NCBI GenBank assembly: GCA_963726785.1
Contig: CAVSDJ010000009.1
Span: 806,001-870,000, forward strand
DNA from: DATEKX01 sp963726785
GTDB taxonomy: Bacteria; Acidobacteriota; Blastocatellia; UBA7656
Length of the DNA stretch: 64,000 nucleotides
Direction: 5' to 3'
Part shown: positions 37,035 to 45,372 of the stretch, piece after piece
Layout of the letters: each line of letters starts with the position of its first letter
Numbering within the stretch: the first letter of the stretch is position 1
Program-made: the position numbers and the translations under genes
The notes under the pieces: generated by a model
Databases searched by the model: none
Seen by the model: only the letters and a program-made list of their open reading frames with translations
Told to the model about the DNA's origin: nothing

Positions 37035-37042
37035 GAGGTGTA

Positions 37043-37144
37043 TGTAGGGGCGACGCTGCTGTGGTCGCCCTGGACTGGAACTTAGCGACGCTTGAATTTG
37101 TATGTATTCCGCGCTGGGGCGGGCACAGAGTCCCGCCCCTACAT
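37043..37144. repeat. Family C repeats (GTAGGGGCGACGCTGCTGTG and a variant)
   Basis: TGTAGGGGCGACGCTGCTGT..GGTCGCCC at 37043-37070 matches each arm of the inverted repeat at 39616-39694. A related hairpin with GGGGCGGG...CCCGCCCC lies at 37116-37144. They fill the gap between a GNAT gene and tRNA-Arg. Confidence 0.8.
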
Positions 37145-37246
37145 GGCCTCCGCCGACTTTGTTACTGCCCCGTGCTCTAAAGCCTGAAAAATTGACACCA
37201 TTTCCAATCATCTGTATGCTTCTTGAGATTGCTTTGAACCTTAATT

Positions 37247-37319
37247 GCCCGCGTAGCTCAGTGGATAGAGCACTTGCCTCCGGAGCAAGGGGCCGCAGGT
37301 TCGACTCCTGCCGCGGGTA
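37247..37319 (+). tRNA. tRNA-Arg (anticodon CCG)
   Basis: A 73-base cloverleaf. Acceptor GCCCGCG pairs with CGCGGGT (G1-U72 wobble); D-arm GCTC-GAGC; anticodon stem CTTGC-GCAAG around loop CTCCGGA, so anticodon CCG reads CGG (Arg); T-arm GCAGG-TTCGACT-CCTGC; discriminator A. The 3' CCA is not encoded. An open frame across it on the plus strand is a chance frame. Confidence 0.95.
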
Positions 37320-37405
37320 CTCACTACAATCAAACTTTCCCGCAGGTTTCAGTTTTGCTACGCTCTGTAATTACTTTCCGATAAATATTCAAACAAGGTA
37401 AGACT

Positions 37406-37847
37406 ATGCAAGATGTGATTGAAGATTTCAGACGCACGATCAATGAATCATACGACCAGCTTGCGCGACTGACGGAAGACGCGAGCGCCGCTGCCGATTT
37501 CATCGGGCAAGTGGTCGCCAAAAGAATTGATCGGCCATCTCATAGATTCCGCCTCGAACAATCATCAGCGATTTGTCCGAGCGCAGATTGACGGCGCTCT
37601 AACCTTTCCTGGTTATGAACAGGAATCCTGGGTCGCGCGACAAGCTTACAAAGACGAATCGTGGGCTGACTTGACTGTGCTATGGAAGAGCTACAACCTG
37701 CATCTGCTCCACGTCATTTCGCATATGTCGAATGACAAGCTCGATGTCTTGTGCAGAATCGGAAGCAGCGAGCCTGTGACGCTCCGCTTTTTAGCCGAAG
37801 ATTACGTGAAGCATTTGAAGCATCACCTCGAACAAATACTGGCCTGA
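37406..37847 (+). CDS. DinB-family protein (one apparent frameshift)
   Basis: The first frame (QDVIEDFRRTINESYDQLARL) runs from ATG 37406; the family hallmark SGKWSPKELIGHLIDSASNNHQRFVRAQ continues one frame on from about 37500. Dropping one T of GATTTC joins them to about 146 residues. DinB/YfiT four-helix-bundle proteins carry a His triad for metal: His in GHLIDSASNNHQRF and the C-terminal YVKHLKHHLEQIL. Many are metal-dependent hydrolases or thiol transferases; substrate unknown. Overlaps nothing and precedes the oxidoreductase by 56 bases. Confidence 0.78.
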
Positions 37848-37903
37848 GCGAATATAAGCGCAATGTCGTAATCTCAGCAAAAGCTCGAAAGGAGAACCGC
37901 TTG

Positions 37904-38926
37904 ATGACTGCAAAAGTTAATCGCCAATGGAGGCTTGCCGCTCGCCCTGTAGGCATGTTGAAAGAGACCGATTTTCAATTGACCGAATCACCCGTTCCCA
38001 CTCCGAACGAGGGCGAGATTCTAGTCCGCAATATCTATCTCTCTCTTGACCCGACGAACCGTGGATGGGCAAACAACGTGGACACTTACCTGCCTGCTGT
38101 TGGCATAGGCGATGTGATGCGCGGCGGCACCATCGGTATAGTAGAGCAATCGCGCAATGCGAATTTTCAAGAAGGCGCAATCGTTTCGGGCTTGTTCGGC
38201 TGGCAGAATTACGCTGTGAGCGACGGCAAAGGCGTCACCACGCTCCCGCGTCTTCCGGGAATTCCGCTGACGGCGTTTATGGGATTGTTCGGCCACATAG
38301 GTCTGACCGCTTACTACGGCCTGCTTGATGTCGGAAAGCCGAAGGCGGGCGAAACGCTCGTAGTATCGGCGGCGGCTGGCGCTGTCGGGTCGCTCGTCGG
38401 GCAGATAGGAAAGATCGTAGGATGTCATGTTGTCGGCATCGCGGGCGGCGAAGAAAAATGTCGCTGGATCACCGAAGAGCTTGGCTTCGATGCAGCCATT
38501 GATTACAAGGCCGAGCCTGTGCTTGAAGGTTTGAAAAAGCATTGCCCCAAAGGGATTGATGTTTATTTCGAGAACGTCGGCGGAGAGATACTCGACGCAG
38601 TATTGAGCCTCATCAATATCGGCGCGCGCATATCGCTTTGCGGATTGATCTCGCAATACAACGCCACAAAGCCAGTGCCCGGCCCGTACAACTTTGCTCA
38701 GATTCTGATCAAGCGGGCGCGAATCGAAGGCTTCATCGTGATGGACTATTCCGGTCGCGCTCAGGAAGCGATGACCGAACTCGGCAAATGGCTTATAGAA
38801 GGCAAGATCAAGTATCGAGTTGATGTGGTTGATGGAATCGAGCAAGCCCCGCGCGCCGTCAATAAATTATTTGATGGATCGAACAAAGGAAAGCTCATCG
38901 TCAAGCTGTCGGAGGAGCCTGCATAA
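37904..38926 (+). CDS. NADP-dependent oxidoreductase (MDR, leukotriene B4 dehydrogenase-like)
   Basis: 340 residues; ATG 37904 has AAAGGAG nine bases upstream. Medium-chain reductase without the structural zinc: N-terminal NRQWRLAARPVG and LSLDPTNRGW, then FGHIGLTAYYGLLDVGKPKAGETLVVSAAAGAVGS (NADPH-binding GAVGS) and FENVGGEILD. This is the curcumin/prostaglandin reductase (NCR/PTGR) group, which reduces activated double bonds of alkenals and alkenones. Likely a detoxification enzyme. Confidence 0.92.
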   Translation: MTAKVNRQWRLAARPVGMLKETDFQLTESPVPTPNEGEILVRNIYLSLDPTNRGWANNVDTYLPAVGIGDVMRGGTIGIVEQSRNANFQEGAIVSGLFGWQNYAVSDGKGVTTLPRLPGIPLTAFMGLFGHIGLTAYYGLLDVGKPKAGETLVVSAAAGAVGSLVGQIGKIVGCHVVGIAGGEEKCRWITEELGFDAAIDYKAEPVLEGLKKHCPKGIDVYFENVGGEILDAVLSLINIGARISLCGLISQYNATKPVPGPYNFAQILIKRARIEGFIVMDYSGRAQEAMTELGKWLIEGKIKYRVDVVDGIEQAPRAVNKLFDGSNKGKLIVKLSEEPA

Positions 38927-39098
38927 CGGGCTGATTGACGAACTGTTCCAGTAAGGCCGAACAATTGTTTCCCGTAACCGCGAGCGCGGCCCAAGCGTCT
39001 TCAAATTAGGCGGAACTGTTATTGCTCTTCTAAGGATAATTTGTGGACAGAGTTCGCTGACAACAGTCTCCCCACACTAAGCATAAAGGAGAAACTCG

Positions 39099-39605
39099 AT
39101 GAAGAGGCTATTAATATTTTGCATTTTGGTTTGCGCTCTGGTGGTCGAAGTCTGGGCAGCGGGCCGAGCGCCTGCGAATTTCTCAGGCACATGGGTTCTG
39201 GACAAAACAAAGAGCGAAAACGTGAGCGGCATGATGGCTGGCGCTGATGTCACTATGATGGTCACTCAGGACGACAAGCAACTCACGACCGAAACAACAA
39301 TCACAGGGGGCCAGCGTGAAGTTCCCCCTCAGAAAGCGACTTATAACCTCGACGGCAGCGAATCCACTGTTGAGATGACTGGTCGCATGGCCGGTAAAGC
39401 GACGATAAAAGCCAAGTGGATGGGCGACGGCAGCATTCTTGAACTAAGCTCTGTGCAAAATGTGAATGTGCAGGGCAATGATGTCACAATCACTCGTCAG
39501 GATCATTGGGAGCTTGCGGAAGGCGGTAAAGTTCTCAAGGTTCATCGCAGTAGCGAAAGCCCTCGCGGCAAGCAGGAATCGAAACTGGTCTTCAATAAAA
39601 AATAA
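39099..39605 (+). CDS. Secreted beta-rich protein, unknown
   Basis: 168 residues with a signal peptide (1-21, LLIFCILVCALVVEVWA). The mature protein has many beta-forming stretches, starting NFSGTWVLDKTKSE and running through VTMMVTQDDKQLTTETTI, VEMTGRMAGKATIKAKWM and GKVLKVHRSSESPRG, a lipocalin-like order of strands that I have seen in secreted acidobacterial proteins. AAGGAG lies six bases before the ATG. Probably a periplasmic ligand-binding protein; no proof. Confidence 0.7.
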   Translation: MKRLLIFCILVCALVVEVWAAGRAPANFSGTWVLDKTKSENVSGMMAGADVTMMVTQDDKQLTTETTITGGQREVPPQKATYNLDGSESTVEMTGRMAGKATIKAKWMGDGSILELSSVQNVNVQGNDVTITRQDHWELAEGGKVLKVHRSSESPRGKQESKLVFNKK

Positions 39606-39615
39606 CTGAAATTTA

Positions 39616-39694
39616 TGTAGGGGCGACGCTGCTGTGGTCGCCCCAGATTCAAATGTCATCACACTGGGGCGACCACAGCAGCGTCGCCCCTACA
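39616..39694. repeat. Perfect 31-base inverted repeat, family C
   Basis: The arms 39616-39646 and 39664-39694 (TGTAGGGGCGACGCTGCTGT...) are perfectly complementary with a 17-base loop. It lies between two convergent genes and could end transcription of both, although it has no T-run. Same family as 37043-37070. Confidence 0.9.
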
Positions 39695-39695
39695 G

Positions 39696-40097
39696 CTAAT
39701 GCTCACGTTCTCTTGTTGGCCTGCCGCGCGATCTTCCTTTTCTCGCCTCGCTCATTATTTGCTGAAACTGTTCCCACTGCTCAGGCTCAAGCACTGCCTT
39801 CAAACGCTCGTCAGTTTGTTTACGCACCTCGCGGAATTTAGGCTCCGACTCTTTTCGCAACTGGGTGAGTTGCGCGCGCGCGTCGTCAAATATAGCCTTG
39901 ACCTGGGTTTTCTGCTCCTGCGTTAGATTCAGCTTATCAAGCGTTTCCTCGAATCTGCTGTGCCTGTCGCCATACGCAGACGGCCTCTGCTGTCCTCGAT
40001 AGATATTCATTGCCAGCGCGCCCGCGATGAAACCGATGACAAATATAATCAAGGCGGCCAGGCGAACCATCCATTTAGTTTTCGTGTTACTGTTCAT
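39696..40097 (-). CDS. Membrane-anchored Spy/CpxP-like protein
   Basis: 133 residues from ATG 40097 (AGGGG seven bases upstream); the earlier ATG 40115, which overlaps the anti-sigma stop, would add six. One N-terminal membrane helix (AALIIFVIGFIAGALAM), then a periplasmic helical domain with LNLTQEQKTQVKAIFDDARAQ and LKAVLEPEQWEQFQQIM, the LTxxQ-type repeats of Spy, CpxP and ZraP. Such proteins are envelope stress sensors or chaperones. Last gene of the ECF sigma operon, which supports a sensing role for that sigma factor. Confidence 0.8.
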   Translation of the reverse strand: MNSNTKTKWMVRLAALIIFVIGFIAGALAMNIYRGQQRPSAYGDRHSRFEETLDKLNLTQEQKTQVKAIFDDARAQLTQLRKESEPKFREVRKQTDERLKAVLEPEQWEQFQQIMSEARKGRSRGRPTREREH

Positions 40098-40111
40098 CGC
40101 TATCCCCTGCG

Positions 40112-40573
40112 TCATACATTGTCGAGAGCACTTGATCGTAAGCTAAACCATCGTCCGCCGCGTTCATCTTGCTCCAACACATACTCCGGCGAGTAGATAT
40201 TCTGACTGGTCAGTTCCGGTTGCGAATCAGGGCTGTAAGTGAAAACCGTCAGCCCGACCAGAATCACCATCATCGCGGCCATCGCCGAAACCAGCGAACC
40301 TGCCGCCCTCCACATCCGCACAAGCGCCGCAGGTTCGGGCTGTATGTGTCTTTCTCTGAGCGCAGCCATCACTCGCGTCTTGAAGAAAGGCGAAACCTCC
40401 ACGGTTTCAGACGCGCGCTCTTTGATCAGATCAAACGAAATCTGCGCGGCCTCATGCGATTGCCCGCACTCAACGCACGCGGCAATGTGAGATTTTATTG
40501 TATCTCTTTCCTGCTGGCTCAAACTGCCAAAAGGTTTTTCTTCGAGCATCTGTATGATGTGGCTATCTCGCAT
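40112..40573 (-). CDS. Zinc-binding anti-sigma factor
   Basis: 153 residues. N-terminal anti-sigma domain with the zinc motif His-x3-Cys-x2-Cys (SHIAACVECG), one membrane helix (about 93-113, SLVSAMAAMMVILVGLTVF) and a short periplasmic tail. It should hold the ECF sigma factor inactive at the membrane until an envelope signal arrives. It begins 17 bases after the sigma gene and overlaps the following gene by four bases. Confidence 0.88.
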   Translation of the reverse strand: MRDSHIIQMLEEKPFGSLSQQERDTIKSHIAACVECGQSHEAAQISFDLIKERASETVEVSPFFKTRVMAALRERHIQPEPAALVRMWRAAGSLVSAMAAMMVILVGLTVFTYSPDSQPELTSQNIYSPEYVLEQDERGGRWFSLRSSALDNV

Positions 40574-40589
40574 GGTACACCCCGCCTTT

Positions 40590-41201
40590 CTACTCTTTGC
40601 TTTTTCGCTTCCGGCCCAACAACTTCTCTACGGCTTCGCGCATTCGGCGGCGAGCGCGAAACGCCTGCACCTTAACTTTCGATTCACTCCATCCGGTCAT
40701 CTCGGCTACTTCCTTGATTGACATCTCCTCGCCGTCAATCGACATCAACACTGTACGATCATCCGGCGACATTTCGCTCAATACTTTTTCAGCGAGGTCT
40801 GCCGCGACTATACTGCGCTCGCTCGATTTGTGTCGCTCGATTGACACATCTGCAAGCTTGTTATCCAGCCATCCGCTTTCATCCTCTGTCAGGTCGGTGA
40901 CTGTTTGTTCCGGTCGCCGCTTTGCGCTTCTGATCATATTGAGGCACTGATTCGTTGTTATCCGCGTCAGCCATCCTTCAAAAGAGCCACGGCCTTCGTA
41001 ACTTGAAAGCTGCGTGTAGGCTTTGAGGAATGCTTCTTGAGCGGCTTCTTCGACCAGCGCGCGTTGACGAAAAAATTTGCTGGCAATATAAAACACTCTT
41101 GGACTGTATCGGCGCACTATCTCCTCGAACGCCTGCTCGTCTGCAGCGTGCGCCAGGCTCACCAACTCCAGGTCTGAAACCTGTTCGATCTCTATTGCCA
41201 G
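40590..41201 (-). CDS. ECF-family RNA polymerase sigma factor, probable CTG start
   Basis: 203 residues if started at CTG 41201, which has a perfect GAGGAG five bases upstream and gives the family-like N-terminus AIEIEQVSDLELVSLAHAADEQAF; the next in-frame start, TTG 41165, has no such site. Region 2 (FEEIVRRYSPRVFYIASKFF, GWLTRITTNQCLNMIRSAKRR) and region 4 (LSEMSPDDRTVLMSIDGEEMSIKEVAEMTGWSESKVKVQAFRARRRMREAV) are complete. It directs RNA polymerase to envelope-stress-type promoters; co-encoded with its anti-sigma factor and two Spy-like proteins, probably its own regulon. Confidence 0.88.
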   Translation of the reverse strand: MAIEIEQVSDLELVSLAHAADEQAFEEIVRRYSPRVFYIASKFFRQRALVEEAAQEAFLKAYTQLSSYEGRGSFEGWLTRITTNQCLNMIRSAKRRPEQTVTDLTEDESGWLDNKLADVSIERHKSSERSIVAADLAEKVLSEMSPDDRTVLMSIDGEEMSIKEVAEMTGWSESKVKVQAFRARRRMREAVEKLLGRKRKSKE

Positions 41202-41274
41202 AGCTTCTCCTCATCACTCCTTCAAAATGGCAGGCCCGAGGCCATCGGGCCTGCCGTCATTTTTGCAGATATTC

Positions 41275-41772
41275 TTACTGTTTGCGAGTGCGACGTTCGG
41301 CCCACTTGGCCTTGAACTCCGCGCGCTGTTGATCGAATTTAGCTTTCTGGTCTGGTGTCAGCACCGAAAGCATCTGCTGGTGAACGCGTGACTGCTCAGC
41401 CTGTAACTTCGCTTCGAGCGGAGCGATTTCAATAAGCTTCTGAGTTACAAGAGCTTCGTTGACGTTGCCGTCTTGATTCGCCTGACGAATCTCTTGTCGC
41501 TTCGCGCGTATCTGCTCCATTAAAGGACGGAGGTTCTGGTGGCTGCTTTCGCGTATCTGCTTCATCTGCGCCTTCTGCGCGTCAGTCAAATCGAGATTGC
41601 GAAAGCCCATCATTCCGCCGCCGCGCTTGCCATGTCCGCGCCCGTGAAAGCCGCGTTCCTTTTTGACGCCTCCGCCATTGTCGCTCGTTTGCGCAATAGC
41701 AACGGGGACAGCCACACCAATAGCCATAACCAAAGCTATTGCGATTTTCTGAATTTTGTTCAGTCTTTTCAT
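41275..41772 (-). CDS. Periplasmic Spy/CpxP-like LTxxQ protein
   Basis: 165 residues; ATG 41772 has AGAGGT eight bases upstream. Signal peptide (1-26, KIAIALVMAIGVAVPVAIA). A His/Gly/Arg-rich segment (GFHGRGHGKRGGGMMG) that could bind metal precedes helices with LDLTDAQKAQMKQIRESS and LSVLTPDQKAKFDQQ. Like ZraP or Spy, it may act as a metal-responsive periplasmic chaperone. It precedes the sigma factor gene by 73 bases on the same strand. Confidence 0.82.
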   Translation of the reverse strand: MKRLNKIQKIAIALVMAIGVAVPVAIAQTSDNGGGVKKERGFHGRGHGKRGGGMMGFRNLDLTDAQKAQMKQIRESSHQNLRPLMEQIRAKRQEIRQANQDGNVNEALVTQKLIEIAPLEAKLQAEQSRVHQQMLSVLTPDQKAKFDQQRAEFKAKWAERRTRKQ

Positions 41773-41875
41773 TAATTTACCTCTATACATTTGATTCATT
41801 TCGTCCGATTCCTTTCGAAGGTTCCAACTCCCTCTGCCTGTTAAGACACCGCGCGCTATTAAAAAGTTACAAATT

Positions 41876-41946
41876 CAGTAGCCCTCGCGTAAGCAAGGGC
41901 GCAGGTCTTTCGCCCTCCCTGACGGTTGGGCTACTGATTGCGCCCG
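41876..41946. repeat. Short inverted-repeat element
   Basis: CAGTAGCCC (41876-41884) pairs with GGGCTACTG (41938-41946), and the centre contains further pairing (CCCTCG..CAAGGGCG, CGCCCTCCC). Its design resembles other palindromic repeats in the window, but no second copy was found. Confidence 0.55.
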
Positions 41947-42004
41947 CACCTGTAACCGAATTCGCTACTCGGTTGTCTATCTACTTGGGAGACGAGCAAC
42001 GGAA

Positions 42005-42763
42005 ATGGTAACGAGCAAAGGGTATAAAACTTCAATCCATGTATTCGCAGCTTTTCTGATGTTGTGCATACCGATCAGCGCGCTTTCCGAAAGCACGAGC
42101 AGCGATAAGACCAGGCCCGCCGATCAGCTTAAAAAAACTACTTCCGATCTGGTCAGCGCAACTAATAAATATAAAGAGAGCGTCGCAGCATTAATTCCGT
42201 TCTACGAGAACGCGCTCAAGGCCGCTCGCGAGACGGTCGAAAAGCGAAAAGAGCTTTATGCGAGCGGCATCATATCTAAACGCGATCTTGAAACGGGCGA
42301 ACAGGCGGTCAAAACGGCGCAGGCGCAGCTCGATCAGGCGCGCAAGCAGATCACAGAATCAGACCAGTTGATCCTAGAAGCAAAAGCCGAAGCGGAACTG
42401 GCAATGCGCAAGCCCGCTTTGCCTTCTAAGAGAACTTACACGGCTACGTCGGCAATTCTGCGCTACGGTGGTTCTGCCGGTTGGACGATTGCTCAAGCGT
42501 CGAATGTGCAAAGCTTTTTCGCATCGAAATTTGGCCGACAGCTTCCCATCAGCGCGTATGGTCAGTCTGCCACGCATAATCGCATGGGATTCAATCATCG
42601 CAACTCAGTAGATGTCGCAGTGCATCCCGACAGCGCAGAAGGCAGAGCGTTGATAGATTACCTGCGCAGCAACGGCATTCCATTTCTGGCCTTTCGTTCG
42701 GCTGTGCCCGGCGCAGCTACCGGCGCGCACATTCATATCGGTTACCCTTCGCACAGAATCTAG
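42005..42763 (+). CDS. Secreted coiled-coil protein with M15-like peptidase domain
   Basis: 252 residues. Signal peptide (about 1-28), then a helical coiled coil (about 45-135) whose KRKELYASGIISKRDLETGEQAVKTAQAQLDQARK resembles the hairpin of HlyD/MacA-type efflux adaptors, then a C-terminal domain (about 150-252) with HNRMGFNHRNSVDVAVHPDS and GAHIHIGYPS. The spaced His/Asp/His-x-His set fits a zinc site of the M15/VanY-like D,D-peptidase type. The family call for the C-terminal part is tentative. It lies 210 bases upstream of an efflux adaptor gene. Confidence 0.65.
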   Translation: MVTSKGYKTSIHVFAAFLMLCIPISALSESTSSDKTRPADQLKKTTSDLVSATNKYKESVAALIPFYENALKAARETVEKRKELYASGIISKRDLETGEQAVKTAQAQLDQARKQITESDQLILEAKAEAELAMRKPALPSKRTYTATSAILRYGGSAGWTIAQASNVQSFFASKFGRQLPISAYGQSATHNRMGFNHRNSVDVAVHPDSAEGRALIDYLRSNGIPFLAFRSAVPGAATGAHIHIGYPSHRI

Positions 42764-42773
42764 TGGGGAAATG

Positions 42774-42885
42774 CTGAATGATGAATGATGAACGATGAAT
42801 GATGAACTAAAGAGGAAACGGAAGCCGGATTAAATAGATAATCCCCTGCCGCAATTTATCGTTCATCATTCATCATTCATCGTTT
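42774..42885. repeat. Low-complexity inverted repeat, family D
   Basis: Left: tandem heptads GAATGATGAATGATGAACGA..; right: ATCGTTCATCATTCATCATT... The two sides are complementary over most of their length around a centre of about 45 bases. Same design as 16185-16272. It separates the peptidase-like gene from the efflux operon. Confidence 0.82.
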
Positions 42886-42974
42886 CTGCTGCGCCAATGT
42901 AACTTCGTCGAGTTGCGCGGTGTCTATAAATATAGGCGGAATGTTTTGCCGCCGAAAGTGGTGGAGATATAAGG

Positions 42975-44501
42975 ATGAAGGAAAAAATTAATACATTCGT
43001 TCAAGCAATCAGGAAAAGGCAGAGGCTACTTATAACTCTGGTAGCCTTGTCTGCGGTTGTTGTTTTTGCGTTTTCGTTCTGGAGCAAGCAGGCAGATGCA
43101 AGCGATTACATGACGGCGAAAGTCGCGCGCGACAACGTTGCTGTTACGGTATCGGCAACTGGCACGTTGCAAGCTGTAACGACCGTGCTGGTCGGCTCGC
43201 AGGCATCGGGCACGGTTGCATGGCTCGGCGCTGACTTTAATTCTCAAGTCAAACAAGGGCAGGTGATCGCGCGGCTCGACTCTACATCGTTCGATGCTCA
43301 GATCGAAAGCGCCAGCGCGAGCGTCGCCAGCGCTGACGCCGCTGTGCAGGCTGCTGAGACCGACATTAGAAATCAGGATGCGAACATTCAGGCGGCTAAA
43401 GCCAACAAGGAAGTGACTCGCGTGCAGAGCGACGACGCGTCGGCGCTCGTCGAGCGTTACAAGGCCTTGAAGGAAATTATGTCGGGTCGAGACATAGAAG
43501 CAGCCCAGGCGCAGGCCAGCATGGCAGCAGGGCGTGTTGCTCAGGCCAGTGCGCAGGTCGCGCAGGCAGAAGCCGCGCGCCAGTCGTCCTCTGCCAGGCT
43601 CCAACAGGCGAAGGCGCAACGCGCGCAGGCGCAAGCTCAACTCGACCAGGCTAAGGCGAATCTCAGCCACACAGTTATCGCATCTCCGATTGACGGAGTT
43701 GTAGTATCGCGCGACGTGAACATCGGGCAGACTGTGGCGGCCAGCCTTCAGGCTCCTACGCTTTTCACTATCGCAAACGACATGACAAAGATGCAGGTGC
43801 TCGCTTCGATTGACGAAGCCGACGTAGGACAGATTCGCGAAGGGATAAAGGTCAATTTCACGGTTGACGCTTTTCCGGGCCAGACTTTCAGCGGCAATGT
43901 TTCGCAAGTGAGGCTGAACGCGCAAGCGTTGCAGAACGTCGTCACTTATACGGCAGTAATCGAAGTCGGAAATCCTGATCTGAAGCTGCGACCCGGAATG
44001 ACTACGAATATCACCTTCTCGGTCGAGCAGCGAGATGATGTGCTCACATTGCCGAACGCCGCGCTGCGTTTCAAACCGGAACTTTCGGAAAAAGAGCAGC
44101 AAGAGATGCGCGAACAAATGCAGGCTCAGCGTCAGCAGCGAGCCGGTCGCTCGAACGAAAACCAGCAATCGAGCACCGATGCGCAACAAGGCAAAGGCGG
44201 ACAGAATCGGCGCGACAGCGAAGGCCAGGCAACTGATGCGAGCCAGAAACCTCAAGGTCAAATGATCTGGGTGCTGACGGCTGGCGACAAGCTTGAGCCG
44301 CGTTTCGTTCGGACAGGACTCAGCAATGGCCGAGTCACTGAAATTGTCGCGGGCAATCTTCAGGAAGGCGAAACGGTAGTGATCGGGAAAAACGACAGCG
44401 GCAACACCAAAGCTTCACAACCGGCAGCTTCTCCGTTTGGGCAGCAGCCGGGCGGTCGCGGCACGGGCGGTCGCGGTGCGGGCGGGGGCCGAGGAAGGTA
44501 G
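42975..44501 (+). CDS. Periplasmic adaptor subunit of a MacAB-type efflux pump
   Basis: 508 residues. N-terminal membrane anchor (LLITLVALSAVVVFAFSFW), biotinyl-lipoyl half-motifs (VGSQASGTVAWLGADFNSQVKQGQVIARLD and IASPIDGVVVSRDVNIGQTV), a long Ala/Gln-rich coiled-coil hairpin (about 105-235), beta-barrel domain and a Gln/Ser/Gly-rich tail. It bridges the inner-membrane pump to an outer-membrane channel. It heads an operon with ATPase and permease (13-base and overlapping junctions). The tail GGRGTGGRGAGGGRGR is low complexity. No TolC gene is in the window. Confidence 0.9.
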   Translation: MKEKINTFVQAIRKRQRLLITLVALSAVVVFAFSFWSKQADASDYMTAKVARDNVAVTVSATGTLQAVTTVLVGSQASGTVAWLGADFNSQVKQGQVIARLDSTSFDAQIESASASVASADAAVQAAETDIRNQDANIQAAKANKEVTRVQSDDASALVERYKALKEIMSGRDIEAAQAQASMAAGRVAQASAQVAQAEAARQSSSARLQQAKAQRAQAQAQLDQAKANLSHTVIASPIDGVVVSRDVNIGQTVAASLQAPTLFTIANDMTKMQVLASIDEADVGQIREGIKVNFTVDAFPGQTFSGNVSQVRLNAQALQNVVTYTAVIEVGNPDLKLRPGMTTNITFSVEQRDDVLTLPNAALRFKPELSEKEQQEMREQMQAQRQQRAGRSNENQQSSTDAQQGKGGQNRRDSEGQATDASQKPQGQMIWVLTAGDKLEPRFVRTGLSNGRVTEIVAGNLQEGETVVIGKNDSGNTKASQPAASPFGQQPGGRGTGGRGAGGGRGR

Positions 44502-44514
44502 CAAGGAGTCAACG

Positions 44515-45372
44515 ATGGCAGCTCGAATCATACAGGATATACAGCGCGTCCAAAGCGATGAAGCTATAGGCAAGCTTGTGAACATGGCCGATCATCTGCG
44601 CGAGAAGATCGCGGGTGATGCGCTCATCGCGCTTGAGCATGTTCACAAGACTTACAAGATGGGCGATGTCGAAATACACGCGCTGCGCGGAGTATCGCTC
44701 GAAATTCATCCCGGCGAATTCATCGCGATAATGGGAGCGTCGGGTTCAGGCAAATCCACCTCGATGAACATACTCGGCTGCCTGGATCGCCCAACGCGAG
44801 GCCATTACTTTCTCGACGGCCAGGACGTGTCGAAACTATCGAAAGACGAATTGGCCGACATTCGCAATCGCAAAATCGGCTTCGTATTTCAAAGCTTCAA
44901 CTTACTGTCGCGCACGTCCGCGCTCGAAAACGTCGAACTTCCCATGCTTTATCTGGGAGTCAAACCTGCGGAACGAATTGCGCGAGCGAAAGAAGCTCTT
45001 GAACTGGTTGGCCTGAGCCAGCGCATGCATAACATGCCGAATCAATTGTCGGGCGGACAGCAGCAGCGCGTGGCAATCGCTCGCTCGCTCGTCAATCAAC
45101 CCGCGATCATACTGGCCGACGAGCCGACCGGCAATCTCGACAGCCGAACATCTATCGAGGTGATGGACATATTTCAGCGGCTCAACCGCGAGCGTGGAAT
45201 TACTGTGGCGCTTGTAACGCACGAGCCGGACATAGCTCAGTATGCAAGCCGTGTAATCGTTTTCAAAGATGGCCGCATCAAGCGCGACAGCGAAGTTGAA
45301 AACCCGCGCTCGGCACGCGAAGAACTTGAAAGTCTTCCGCCGCAGGAAGAGGAAGAGGAGGACGAAGAATGA
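44515..45372 (+). CDS. MacB-type ABC transporter ATPase subunit
   Basis: 285 residues; ATG 44515 has AAGGAG six bases upstream. About 38 residues precede the ATPase domain. Walker A GASGSGKST, Q-loop FVFQSFNLLSRTSALENVELP, signature LSGGQQQRVAIARSL, Walker B IILADEPTGNLD, H-loop LVTHE: the LolD/MacB group. Acidic tail (PPQEEEEEDEE). Powers export or lipoprotein/peptide extrusion with the adjoining permease and adaptor. Confidence 0.94.
   Translation: MAARIIQDIQRVQSDEAIGKLVNMADHLREKIAGDALIALEHVHKTYKMGDVEIHALRGVSLEIHPGEFIAIMGASGSGKSTSMNILGCLDRPTRGHYFLDGQDVSKLSKDELADIRNRKIGFVFQSFNLLSRTSALENVELPMLYLGVKPAERIARAKEALELVGLSQRMHNMPNQLSGGQQQRVAIARSLVNQPAIILADEPTGNLDSRTSIEVMDIFQRLNRERGITVALVTHEPDIAQYASRVIVFKDGRIKRDSEVENPRSAREELESLPPQEEEEEDEE

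Noticed and set aside
43026..44261. Long antisense open frame opposite the efflux adaptor gene
   Set aside because: It mirrors codon periodicity of the adaptor, is rich in Arg/Leu/Cys, and shows no domain or RBS. Likewise long antisense frames at 25084-26133 and 47424-48377 are shadows of the M20 and GH109-like genes.
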